DNA of 39,903 nt from Streptomyces sp. H27-H1 (lineage in GTDB: Bacteria > Actinomycetota > Actinomycetes > Streptomycetales > Streptomycetaceae): the NCBI RefSeq assembly GCF_026627445.1, contig NZ_JAPNLJ010000059.1:1-39903 (forward strand), read 5' to 3'. Of this stretch, positions 1 through 7,540 are shown piece by piece (the first letter of the stretch is position 1; each line of letters opens with the position of its first letter). The notes beneath the pieces are model-generated. The model did no database searches. It saw only the letters and a list, made by a program, of their open reading frames with translations, and had not been told where the DNA came from. Position numbers and translations under genes: made by a program.

Positions 1-258
1 ATCAACAAGCTCAAGGCCTGGCGAGGCATCGCCACTCGCTACGACAAATCACCCGAGAGCTACCTCGCCGGCGTCCATCTCCGTGCCGCAATGATCTGGA
101 TCGACGACCTCCTGAAGACCCCCGACTCATCACGACATCACACAGGCCCTAGCTCAGGTGTGGCCGGCCGCGGGCCGGGCTGGTTGCCTATCCGGCGAGG
201 GCGAGGTTGTGCATGCGGGCGATGCCGAGCATGGCGTGGTGGACTCCGTCACCTTTGA
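1..258 (+). pseudogene. IS5-type transposase, C-terminal fragment
   Basis: Frame 1 is open from the window edge to a TGA at 256-258. Only the first ~43 residues look like a protein family: a segment of the type KAWRGIATRYDKSPESY, then LAGVHLRAAMIWIDDLL. This resembles the C-terminal end of an IS5-type DDE transposase, where a conserved Arg/Tyr-Asp-Lys segment precedes a hydrophobic helix. The remaining residues read through into the antisense of the next transposase gene, so the original stop codon was probably lost when that element inserted. The N-terminal part lies outside the window, and no catalytic residues are visible here. Family assignment is from pattern recognition only. Confidence 0.6.
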
Positions 259-946
259 GTCGGCAGTCGCGGAGTATCTTCCAGGTCTTCATGCGGGCGA
301 AGACATGCTCGACGCGGGCCCGGACTTGCTTGTGAGACTTGTTGTGCGCCTGCTTCCACTCGGGCAGTTCTTCGTCTTTGCGGCGGCGGTGGGGCATGAC
401 GAGTCCGGTGCCCGGGTAGCCGCCGTCGGCGATCGTCATGGTTCTGCCGACGGCGGCTTTGGCACCGGACTCCTCCCACGCCTTGCAGTCGTTTCGGTTT
501 CCGGCGAGCGGCCGGCCGACCGCGACGATCAGGCGGGTGTCGGCGTCGATGACGACCTGGTGGTTGGTGGAGTACCTGTAGTTCTTGGACTGCGCGGCGA
601 TGGTGTGGTCGCGGGTGGGGACCAGGGTGCCGTCCACGATGAGCACGGCGTCCTTGGCGAACCGCTTGCGGGGCTGGAGCGCGAGCATCGGCCCGAGGTG
701 GTCGATGATGCGGTCTGCCGCCGACTTGGACACTCCGAACAGCGGGGCAAGCTGACGCATGGTCAGGTTCGTTCGCCAGTAGGCCGCGACCAGCAGGGCC
801 CGGTCCTCCAGCGGAAGGCTCCACGGCCGGCCTCTGCGGACCGCGTCCGCACCCTCACGCCGAAGTACCGTCACCAGCTTCCCGAACTGCCGCGGGCTCA
901 GCCCGGTGAACGGGGCAATCCAGGCTGACTCCGACGCGGTGATCAC
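188..946 (-). CDS. IS5-family DDE transposase (complete)
   Basis: A 252-residue transposase. The N-terminal part (residues ~5-100) is a helix-turn-helix of the DDE-associated type, with a PFTGLSPRQFGKLV motif and a QLAPLFGVSKSAADRIID recognition helix. The catalytic domain follows, with IVDGTLVP carrying the first Asp and QVVIDADTRLIVAVGRPLAG downstream. The C-terminal ARVEHVFARMKTWKILRD segment contains the last acidic residue. This matches the DDE_Tnp_4-type branch of IS5. The open frame extends upstream to 1117, but the family normally begins just before the ITASESAW segment, so the GTG at 946 (or 955) is the likely start. Terminal inverted repeats could not be fixed by eye. The frame is intact, so the element may still be active. 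Confidence 0.85.
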   Translation of the reverse strand: MITASESAWIAPFTGLSPRQFGKLVTVLRREGADAVRRGRPWSLPLEDRALLVAAYWRTNLTMRQLAPLFGVSKSAADRIIDHLGPMLALQPRKRFAKDAVLIVDGTLVPTRDHTIAAQSKNYRYSTNHQVVIDADTRLIVAVGRPLAGNRNDCKAWEESGAKAAVGRTMTIADGGYPGTGLVMPHRRRKDEELPEWKQAHNKSHKQVRARVEHVFARMKTWKILRDCRLKGDGVHHAMLGIARMHNLALAG

Positions 947-1179
947 ACGAGACACCGCAAGATCATCGCATTGGAAGCTGGCGGCTGTGGAGTTCAGCCA
1001 GGTTTCACAGCTCCCACCAGAGGTCGATACTCGGGTCGACTCGCTGGCGCAGGCAGCTTGAGTGCGAGTAGGTCTTCTGGCGCACACGTCCGCCTCGTCC
1101 CGGGGCAACGGCCCCAAAGATGAGCGCGGTTGCCGCCCTGTCTTGATCTAGATCGATGATTTGAAGGCAGAAACAGCAG

Positions 1180-1406
1180 ATGGGGTTCGGGTCCAACGAT
1201 GTCCTCCTGTACGACCAATGCTACGACGCCACCTTTGCAACCCGCAGACCCTACGTCGAACAGCTCGCAGCTATAGCGGGACAGCCCTTAGGCATGTCCG
1301 CCATGCTGTCGGCCAGGTGGCGCAGGCCGTCCGGCTCGGAGTACCTATCCCGGACGGCTCTGCCGAAGCCTGGAACTACTGCAAGCCGCGTGGCAGCGCC
1401 ATGTAG
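1180..1406 (+). other. Gap between IS element and PLP gene; possible decayed coding remnant
   Basis: This stretch separates the IS5 element from the end of the PLP-enzyme gene. Two plus-strand frames each have a protein-like half. Frame 1 from 1180 reads NDVLLYDQCYDATFATRRPY and continues to about 1320. Frame 3 from about 1310 to 1406 reads AQAVRLGVPIPDGSAEAW before a stop. Joined by one frameshift they could be the remnant of a small gene, but I recognise no family. It may be an outlying piece of the metallophore locus destroyed by the insertion sequences, or simply noise. Confidence 0.2.
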
Positions 1407-1478
1407 CCGCGCCGGGCTGACTACCGGGCATCCGCCAGGTCAACCTTCTTCCGGATGGCGCGCGAAGTGCCGGACCGG

Positions 1479-2558
1479 TCACGCTCGGGATCGGTGACGG
1501 TGCCCTGGAGGGCGACGGGGACGGGTTACAGAAGGGGGGGCCGCGTCGGTCCGGTTCCACTGCATCCGGGACCACGGCAGGGCCAAGTGTCTCTGGTCGC
1601 AGACCTCATGAGGAGCGAGGTCTGCGAGGCGCGCTGCTTCGCGGTACCTGGCGTAGACGGTGTCGATGTAGCGATGGCCGGTGTCGGGGGCGATGAAGAG
1701 AACGGTCCGCTGCGGGGAGCGCTCGCGTTCGTTCAGCGCAGCGAGATAGCCGGCGCCGGTCGACAACCCGGCGAAAACTGCGTGTCGCCGCAGCAAGTCG
1801 ACGCTGCCGGCCAGCGCTGCGGCGAAGGAGATCCAGTGCAGGGTGTCGTACATCCCGTGTGAGACGTTGCCGAAGGGAATGGAGCTGCCGATTCCGGCAA
1901 TGATGATTTCAGGATCTGATACGTGCTCGGAGCCGAAAGTCACGCTGCCGAACGGTTGGACGCCAACTAGTTCGATGTCGGCCGGACCCGTACTAGCCGT
2001 GGAGTGCTCGAGATCTTCGCGCAGGTAGCGGGCGAGCGCTCCGGTGGAGGCTCCCGAACCGACTCCTCCGACGACGGTGAGCGGCTGTGCGGCGGTCGCC
2101 TGCCTGATCCGGTCGGCTATCTGACGGTAGCCGAGGTAGTGGATGTCGTCGTGGTACTGCCGCATCCAATGGTATTCGGGGTGTTCAACCAGAACCTCGT
2201 GGATTCGCTCAACGCGCCTCTTCTGGTCGAGTTTGAGATCGTCGCTTGGCTGCATCTGCTCCAAGGTCGCCCCGAGGATCTGGAGTTGTGTGCGCAGGGT
2301 GCGGTCGACAGTTGCCGAGCCGACGATGTGACATCGCATGCCGTGCCGGTGGCAGGCCAGCGCCAAGGCGTAGGCATAGATGCCGCTAGAGCTGTCAAGT
2401 AAGGTGTCCCCGCGCCGAACCACCCCGGTATCCAGCAGGTGACGTACTGCTGCCAGGGCGGAGACCACCTTCATCGTCTCAAAGCGCAGGCAGACGAGAC
2501 GGTCGTCGAGCCGTATGAGGTCCGGCCTGCCGATCGACTCTGACACGTGCTGGTCCAT
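1479..2558 (-). CDS. PLP-dependent beta-replacement enzyme (SbnA / cysteine-synthase-like)
   Basis: A 359-residue fold-type II PLP enzyme of the cysteine synthase family. Lys30 in FETMK is the likely Schiff-base lysine. SSSGIYAY at 56-63 corresponds to the substrate-binding SSGNTG loop, and GGVGSGASTG at 164-173 is the phosphate-binding glycine loop. The family includes O-acetylserine sulfhydrylases and SbnA, which condenses O-phosphoserine with glutamate in staphyloferrin B synthesis. The start at 2558 follows AGGAGATCCTGC, an excellent ribosome site, so the gene begins 80 bp inside the upstream kinase gene and is probably translationally coupled to it. It is the last intact gene of the minus-strand operon. 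Linkage to a kinase and to siderophore-type transport suggests a phospho-amino acid substrate and an amino-acid-derived metallophore (inference). The last ~30 residues are Arg/Pro-rich and may be an altered tail. Confidence 0.8.
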   Translation of the reverse strand: MDQHVSESIGRPDLIRLDDRLVCLRFETMKVVSALAAVRHLLDTGVVRRGDTLLDSSSGIYAYALALACHRHGMRCHIVGSATVDRTLRTQLQILGATLEQMQPSDDLKLDQKRRVERIHEVLVEHPEYHWMRQYHDDIHYLGYRQIADRIRQATAAQPLTVVGGVGSGASTGALARYLREDLEHSTASTGPADIELVGVQPFGSVTFGSEHVSDPEIIIAGIGSSIPFGNVSHGMYDTLHWISFAAALAGSVDLLRRHAVFAGLSTGAGYLAALNERERSPQRTVLFIAPDTGHRYIDTVYARYREAARLADLAPHEVCDQRHLALPWSRMQWNRTDAAPPSVTRPRRPPGHRHRSRA

Positions 2559-3498
2559 GCAGGATCTCCTGGGTACTGGAAGTCGTGAAGGTGCGTGTGG
2601 TGGGGATGCCGAGAGAATGCAAGGCGCGTACGCAGCTCCGCAGTCGGTGCCGCAAGCCCGGCGCCGACGGGTCGAAGAGCAGACCTGCCACCGCCCCGCT
2701 GTGCGCGATCTGGACTCCGCACGCCCCGACCTTCCGGGCCGTGCCGACCAGCGCGTCGAACTCCTGGTGGCCTAATACCCGGCAGCCGCGCCAGGCGCTT
2801 GCGGTGGCGACCTCGCCGAGCAGCTGCACGTCACCGGTGGCCACGGCCCGGCGCAGCATCGTGCGGAGCCGCTCGTAGGCTCGTACCTCTCGCATGTCGG
2901 TCTCGGCGGGCATGCGAACGGGCAGGGACAGCGTGTCCACGGGTTCGCCCCCGCCGAGGGTGCAGCCCACCACGACCAGCGGCGGGAGGAACGATCCGAA
3001 AACCTCCAGGACCCGACCCTCACGCTGGGCGAACAGCACCGGGCGGCCGTCCAGCATCAGCGGATCGCAGGCCTGCTCCGCGCGTACGGCCAGCTTGGAG
3101 ACCGTGTCAGGTGGCAACCGGAGGCCGTATGAGCTCGCGACCGCGCGTACCGCGGCGATCACGTCGCTGGTCGAACTGCCCATACCCAGCCCCACTGGTA
3201 TGTCGCCGGTGAGCCGCAAACGCCCCCCGCAAGGCGGCTGACCGGACCGTTCGGCGCATGCCGCAACCGCGAGGACTGCGGCCCTGGCTGCTTTTGTGCG
3301 GTCGGCGGGTACGACGGTCAGTGCCTCAGCTGCCGTGCCGGTGAGGCGGACGAATTCGGCGCTGCTGCCGGGGCCGGCCATGGGCAGGGTGACCAGACCT
3401 GCGCACCGGCGTCCGTCAGGGGCGAGGAAGACGCCCTGAAGTAGCTCGCCGTGGTGGCAGGGGGCGTGGCCGGTTCCTATACCGGGGGCGGGATTCAC
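2479..3498 (-). CDS. GHMP-family kinase, PduX-like (threonine/serine kinase type)
   Basis: A 339-residue GHMP-superfamily kinase. The N-terminus carries GHAPCHHGELLQG, matching the GSCGELIQG-type opening of PduX (L-threonine kinase). PVGLGMGSSTSD at 101-112 is the ATP phosphate-binding motif 2. A C-terminal segment around CGVQIAHSGAVAGLLFD corresponds to the motif 3 region. The ATG at 3498 overlaps the stop of the DUF364 gene as ATGA, and the 3' end overlaps the PLP gene by 80 bp, so the three genes form a tight translational unit. Known PduX proteins phosphorylate threonine for cobalamin synthesis, but there are no cobalamin genes here. The inferred role is to supply O-phosphothreonine or O-phosphoserine to the neighbouring PLP enzyme. 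The substrate is not determined by sequence. Confidence 0.8.
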   Translation of the reverse strand: MNPAPGIGTGHAPCHHGELLQGVFLAPDGRRCAGLVTLPMAGPGSSAEFVRLTGTAAEALTVVPADRTKAARAAVLAVAACAERSGQPPCGGRLRLTGDIPVGLGMGSSTSDVIAAVRAVASSYGLRLPPDTVSKLAVRAEQACDPLMLDGRPVLFAQREGRVLEVFGSFLPPLVVVGCTLGGGEPVDTLSLPVRMPAETDMREVRAYERLRTMLRRAVATGDVQLLGEVATASAWRGCRVLGHQEFDALVGTARKVGACGVQIAHSGAVAGLLFDPSAPGLRHRLRSCVRALHSLGIPTTRTFTTSSTQEILHGPARVRVDRQAGPHTARRPSRLPAL

Positions 3499-4409
3499 GC
3501 GCCGTCCGCCGTTCGGTGGCGGTACCGGTAGATGACCGTCTCCTCCGCGCTGAACTGGGAGAAGGGGAACGGTTCTGCGGACAGTGCGGTCACCCCGGAG
3601 CCCAGGAAGGCACGGGCAACCGAGCTGCCGGTCTGGGCGTAGACGATCAGCGGGATCCCCCGAGAGCGGCAGCGTTCCAGGATCGTGTCGAAAGAGCCGT
3701 TGCTCAAGGTCATTCCTGTGGCGACGACAACCTCGGCACGCTCAAGTACCTCGTGCATGTCAGTGGTGACGGGATCGCCCCACTGGGTGGTCCTGAGGTT
3801 GAAGTCGCAGGGCAGTGGCGTGCCGCCGCGTTCGCGGATCGCCGCGACAAGCGGGTTGACGACCCCGATGAGGCCGACCGAGGCGCCCTCCTCGATGTCC
3901 AGGAGGCCGGCGATGGCCGCGTCCCGGGCCCTCGCCCTGACCTCCGCTGACCCCGCGGTGAGGGTGACGGGCTCGGCGGTGCCCGCCGCCCCCGCCGCGC
4001 GGTGCGGCTGAATCTCGCTGAGGTAGGCATCGAGGGCGGCGATCCGCAGCGGGCGCGGGCCCTCGCGCAGCAGTAGATCGAGCGGCGTGCCGGAGGATTC
4101 GCGGCAGATCGACGGGTCGACCTGGCCCGCTTCGAAAGCGCAGCCTCCGAAGGAGCCATTGAGGCGAACGAGGACGTACTGGTTGGAGTAAGTGGTGTCG
4201 CCGCCGGCCAAGCGCGTGCCGTGATGGACCCAAAAGACACTGGTTGCGACGAGTTCAGACGGCAACGGGCCGTGCTCGCCTGCGAGGACGGCCTCAATCA
4301 GCGCGTCGACAGTGGGGACCGCGCACGGATCTGTGGCCGCGGGTGTTGCGGCGGAGGCGGCCGGGCCGGCGCCCAGGGTGCTGGCGGAAAGGGGGTTGTG
4401 GGGCGTCAT
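3495..4409 (-). CDS. DUF364-type protein (putative heavy-metal chelation domain)
   Basis: A 304-residue protein. The N-terminal ~100 residues look like the enolase-N-like domain that usually precedes DUF364, with SVFWVHHGTRLAGGDTTYSN. The C-terminal half is Rossmann-like: GASVGLIGVVNPLVAAI, then a VVVATGMTLSNGSFDTIL core and a PLIVYAQTGSS strand-loop. This is the arrangement of the DUF4213/DUF364 family, annotated as putative heavy-metal chelation. Its biochemical role is unknown; candidates are a metallophore-modifying enzyme or a metal-handling protein. The ATG at 4409 is preceded by AAGGGAACGAC and lies 19 bp after the ATPase stop. It is followed by an ATGA overlap with the kinase. Cotranscription with metal-uptake genes fits the metal theme. 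The first ~30 residues are Ala/Pro-rich and may be unstructured. Confidence 0.75.
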   Translation of the reverse strand: MTPHNPLSASTLGAGPAASAATPAATDPCAVPTVDALIEAVLAGEHGPLPSELVATSVFWVHHGTRLAGGDTTYSNQYVLVRLNGSFGGCAFEAGQVDPSICRESSGTPLDLLLREGPRPLRIAALDAYLSEIQPHRAAGAAGTAEPVTLTAGSAEVRARARDAAIAGLLDIEEGASVGLIGVVNPLVAAIRERGGTPLPCDFNLRTTQWGDPVTTDMHEVLERAEVVVATGMTLSNGSFDTILERCRSRGIPLIVYAQTGSSVARAFLGSGVTALSAEPFPFSQFSAEETVIYRYRHRTADGA

Positions 4410-4428
4410 GTCGTTCCCTTGTATGTCA

Positions 4429-5223
4429 TCAGGTCAGTAGATGTGTCGGCGGAGGAGCGCTGAGCGGTCCGCGGTAGGTGACGGCCGGGTTCCCCCAGGC
4501 GTCGGTCGAAAGTTCGGCGTCCACCTCGAAGACCTCGGCGAGGCGCTCGGAGGTCAGGACAGCGGCGGGGGTACCGGAGGCGACCAAGCGGCCGTGGTGC
4601 AAGAGCAGCAGCCGGTCGCAGTAGCGGGCGGCGAGCGACAGGTCGTGGAGGGCGACCAATACGGTCCGACCGACCCCAGTCAGAAGCTGCATCAGTTCCA
4701 GCTGGTGCTTGACGTCGAGATGGTTGGTGGGCTCGTCGAGCAGCAGCCCGTACGGCTGCTGGGCAAGGGCGCGGGCGATGTGGGCGCGCTGTCGTTCGCC
4801 GCCCGATAGGGCCTTCCACGGGCGGCCGGCGAGGGAAAGGAGTCCGACGCGTTGCATCGCGGCGTCGATCACCGCCCGGTCAGTGGTATCCGGTCCCCGC
4901 CAGCAATCGCGAAAGGGTGTTCGTCCCAAACCCACCACATCGGCGACACGGAGGTCGCTGTCCACATCCGAGTTCTGTGCGACGAAGGCCACATGGCGGG
5001 CGATGCGGCGTGCGCTCCAGTCGCCTACCTGCCTGCCGTCGTAGCGGACCCGGCCCGCATCGGGGGTACGCAGGCCGGCCAGGCAGCGCAACAATGAGGA
5101 CTTGCCCGCACCGTTGGAACCCAGCAGGCCGACTGTCTCACCAGAGGCAACATCTAGGCTGACACCGCTGACGACCGGCTTGCCCCCCACCGCCCAACTC
5201 AGATCCTCGGCCGTGATCCTCAC
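4429..5223 (-). CDS. Iron-siderophore/heme/B12-type ABC transporter ATPase
   Basis: A 264-residue ATPase of the FecE/FepC type. Walker A is GSNGAGKSS (35-43), the Q-loop lies around FVAQNSD (80-86), the signature is LSGGERQRA (139-147) and Walker B is LLLDEPTNHLD (160-170). A switch histidine follows in ALHDLSLAARYCD. The GTG start at 5223 overlaps the permease stop as GTGA, so the two are coupled. Together with the adjacent permease and lipoprotein it forms a class-II importer for metal-chelate complexes. The frame stays open far upstream of the GTG, but that part is antisense-like and overlaps the permease. Confidence 0.95.
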   Translation of the reverse strand: MRITAEDLSWAVGGKPVVSGVSLDVASGETVGLLGSNGAGKSSLLRCLAGLRTPDAGRVRYDGRQVGDWSARRIARHVAFVAQNSDVDSDLRVADVVGLGRTPFRDCWRGPDTTDRAVIDAAMQRVGLLSLAGRPWKALSGGERQRAHIARALAQQPYGLLLDEPTNHLDVKHQLELMQLLTGVGRTVLVALHDLSLAARYCDRLLLLHHGRLVASGTPAAVLTSERLAEVFEVDAELSTDAWGNPAVTYRGPLSAPPPTHLLT

Positions 5224-6368
5224 AGTTCCCCCCTTTTGCGCAGGACAAGGAGGAACAGCGGAACGCCGAGCACCGCGGTGATCACGCCCACGGGGACTTC
5301 GCGCGGAGCGAAGGCGACCCGCGCGAAGGCGTCCGAGCACACCAGGAACACTGCGCCGACGAGCGCCGTGTACGGCAGCAGAACCCGATGCAGTGGTCCG
5401 ACGAGCAATCGCACACCATGCGGGACGATCAAGCCTACGAACCCGATGGCTCCCACAGTGGCCACGGCAACGGCGGTCAACGCAGCCGTGACGACGAGCA
5501 GAAGCGTCCGCGTGCGCCGTACACCGATACCGAGGGAGGCCGCGGTGTCCGTCCCGAACGCGATCCCGTCGAGGCTGTTTGAACAAAGCCACGCGATCAC
5601 CACACCAAGCGGGGTGACGACGAGGCAGATACCGACCGTGTTCCAGCGTGCCGGGGCCATCGATCCCAGCAGCCAGTGGGTGACGGCTCGGGTTGTGTCC
5701 GCGTCCGCCGATGCCATGAGGACGAGCGAGGTCAGTGCCGTGAAGAGCTGTCCGACGACCACGCCGGTGAGGACGATGCGTGAGGAGTCCAGCCCGGTAC
5801 GTCGCAGCAGTAGTAGAAGAAGGCCGAAGGAGAGCAGCGCACCTGCGAGCGCACCACCGGTAAGTCCCATTGCTCCCGCGCCCGCTCCGAGAACGACGAC
5901 GCTGACGGCTCCCGTCGACGCGCCGGATGAGACGCCGAGCAGGTAGGGATCGGCGAGGGCGTTGCGCGTGACGGCCTGGAGTACCGCGCCGCAGACGGCG
6001 AGCGCAGCGCCGACGAGGGCTGCCATCAGTACGCGTGGCAATCGCAGGTCCCAGATGAGGGAGTCCATCAGCGGGGGCAGGGGTTCCACGTCCAGGCCGA
6101 GACGGGTGCCTAGGACGCGGGCTAGTCCGTTCCACCCCACGTCGGCGGTGCCGATGCCCACCGCCACCGCCATCGACGCCGCAAGAGCGAGACCTGCGAG
6201 GAGGAAGAGAAGCCCCCGGCATGTTGCGGAGCGGGTCAGCTGGTAGGCGATCGCGGATCGTCCGACCGCCGCGTGTGGCATCACCACCGAGTGGCCGACC
6301 GGGCCCCGGGATGCCACGGTCCCGCGGGAGGCCGGCAGCAGGATGTCCGGCGGTGGGTCAGCGCGCAT
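5220..6368 (-). CDS. FecCD-family permease of metal-chelate ABC importer
   Basis: A 382-residue membrane permease of the BtuC/FecCD family with about ten hydrophobic segments. Family signatures include LRLPRVLMAALVGAALAVCGAVLQ, split here by TM1/TM2, NALADPYLLGVSSGASTG, and the C-terminal GFVGLIVPHGVRLLVG region that contacts the ATPase. The ATG at 6368 overlaps the last codons of the binding-protein gene by 11 bp, consistent with translational coupling. An alternative ATG 30 residues in (MPHAAVGRS) would give a more typical length. A single permease gene implies a homodimeric channel. Confidence 0.93.
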   Translation of the reverse strand: MRADPPPDILLPASRGTVASRGPVGHSVVMPHAAVGRSAIAYQLTRSATCRGLLFLLAGLALAASMAVAVGIGTADVGWNGLARVLGTRLGLDVEPLPPLMDSLIWDLRLPRVLMAALVGAALAVCGAVLQAVTRNALADPYLLGVSSGASTGAVSVVVLGAGAGAMGLTGGALAGALLSFGLLLLLLRRTGLDSSRIVLTGVVVGQLFTALTSLVLMASADADTTRAVTHWLLGSMAPARWNTVGICLVVTPLGVVIAWLCSNSLDGIAFGTDTAASLGIGVRRTRTLLLVVTAALTAVAVATVGAIGFVGLIVPHGVRLLVGPLHRVLLPYTALVGAVFLVCSDAFARVAFAPREVPVGVITAVLGVPLFLLVLRKRGEL

Positions 6369-7389
6369 GGCCGAGGTCCCGTACCCCCTCGGCCAGCAGC
6401 CTCAGGGCCTGTACGGAGCGGACCGAGGGATCTAGTTCAATACCGGGCACCTCGATGACCTTGTTGTTGCGCAGCGCCGCGAGCTTGGAGACTACCGGGT
6501 GCTGCGTCATCGCCGAGAGCTTCTCGGCGGCGCTGTCACCCGGACGACCACGCTCGGAGAGGTCGCCGATGACAATGAAGTCCGGGTCCCTGCGGGCGAC
6601 TTCCTCCCAGGAGACTTCCGGCCAGTCATCGTCGACGTCGTCGAAGGCGTTCTTCACGCCGACGATCCGGCTCATCTCGCTGGGCAGGCCGCTCCCGCCC
6701 GCCACGAACGGCATACCGTTGAACACGGAGTAGAGGAAGAGGACGGTAGGCCGGTCACCACCCTGGGGAACCTGCACCCCGATCTCGGTGGCCTTGACGA
6801 CCGCGGCGCGCTGCTCGGTGACAAGCCTGCCGGTTTGTTCCTCGGCGCCGAAGACCTTGCCAAGCTTCTCGTAATCGGAGAAGAGCAACTCGAAGGGGGT
6901 CGTGCCGACGGGGCTGTGCTCCGGGCAGTCCACGGCGCTGACGAAGGTGGGAACGTCGAGTGCTTCCAGCTCTGCGCGGGTGCCGGCCCTGTCCTCGGTG
7001 AACAAGTCAGCGGATCCGGCCATGACGAAGTCGGGGTTTGCCGCGCGCATTTGCTCACCCGTGGCGATCTGGGGAGCGATGACCGGCACCTCGGCATAAG
7101 CGGCCTCATACGGAGCGGGAATCTTCGTCTTGAGATTGGCAGTGCCTGCCATCGCCTCCTGAAGTCCGAGTGCGAGCAACGTCTCGGTCGAGACCTGATC
7201 CAGGGTGACGGCTCGTCCCGGGGTCTGCGAGAAGGACAACTGACGACCGCAGCTGTCGAAGAGGGCGGTGGGGGCGGTTGCGTGTGGCGCGCCGCCCTGC
7301 GGTGGAGAGCCGGTGCCGACTGCTGTTGAGCAAGCCGTGGTGGCGAGGGTGAGGACCAGGGCGATGCCGAGGCGGACGGGCTGGCGCAT
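6358..7389 (-). CDS. Periplasmic-type lipoprotein, metal-chelate binding (FecB/FhuD-like)
   Basis: A 343-residue substrate-binding lipoprotein. Starting from the ATG at 7389 (preceded by GGAGAACTC) it has a short positive N-region, a hydrophobic stretch and a lipobox ending TTAC with Cys20. The mature protein has the class-III binding-protein layout: DSCGRQLSFSQTPGRAVTLD opening, NPDFVMAG in the first lobe, a long helix linker and DPDFIVIGDLS in the second lobe. This is the Peripla_BP_2 family that captures siderophores, heme or cobalamin complexes. It is the first gene of the minus-strand operon, directly behind the Fur-like operator. The longer open frame to 7482 would run through that operator and destroy the lipoprotein signal, so it is rejected as the start. 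Confidence 0.92.
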   Translation of the reverse strand: MRQPVRLGIALVLTLATTACSTAVGTGSPPQGGAPHATAPTALFDSCGRQLSFSQTPGRAVTLDQVSTETLLALGLQEAMAGTANLKTKIPAPYEAAYAEVPVIAPQIATGEQMRAANPDFVMAGSADLFTEDRAGTRAELEALDVPTFVSAVDCPEHSPVGTTPFELLFSDYEKLGKVFGAEEQTGRLVTEQRAAVVKATEIGVQVPQGGDRPTVLFLYSVFNGMPFVAGGSGLPSEMSRIVGVKNAFDDVDDDWPEVSWEEVARRDPDFIVIGDLSERGRPGDSAAEKLSAMTQHPVVSKLAALRNNKVIEVPGIELDPSVRSVQALRLLAEGVRDLGHAR

Positions 7390-7461
7390 GAGTTCTCCGC
7401 TCTGGGAGGGCAGGGGCTTGGGGCTTGTCGTGCACGGTGCAAGATGTGGCACTGGTGACAC

Positions 7462-7480
7462 TATAATGGTTATCGTTTTC
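7462..7480 (-). promoter_or_regulatory. Fur-superfamily-like operator (Zur/Fur box) in divergent promoter
   Basis: Read on the minus strand, GAAAACGATAACCATTATA matches the classical Fur consensus GATAATGATAATCATTATC at 15 of 19 positions. It is an AT-rich island in otherwise GC-rich DNA. A partial flanking palindrome AATG...CATT (7465-7483) extends it. The site lies 72 bp upstream of the binding-protein start and 60 bp upstream of the exporter start, and on the plus strand it contains a perfect TATAAT (7462-7467), so it could repress both directions. It does not resemble the DtxR/IdeR (DmdR) box TTAGGTTAGGCTAACC that controls iron genes in Streptomyces. The expected metal is therefore zinc via Zur, or another Fur-family regulator (inference). 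Confidence 0.6.
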
Positions 7481-7540
7481 ATTAACTACCTGGGGGGGGA
7501 CGGTCGCCGAACCGCTGCCCCGCCCTCGAAGGAGCTACCA

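Noticed and set aside
4429..6222. A 597-codon frame extending the ABC ATPase upstream
   Set aside because: The first 333 residues are a shadow of the permease gene; the ATPase starts at the coupled GTG 5223.
7462..7485. IdeR/DmdR iron box
   Set aside because: The site lacks the TTAGGTTAGGCTAACC pattern; Fur-family similarity is far better.
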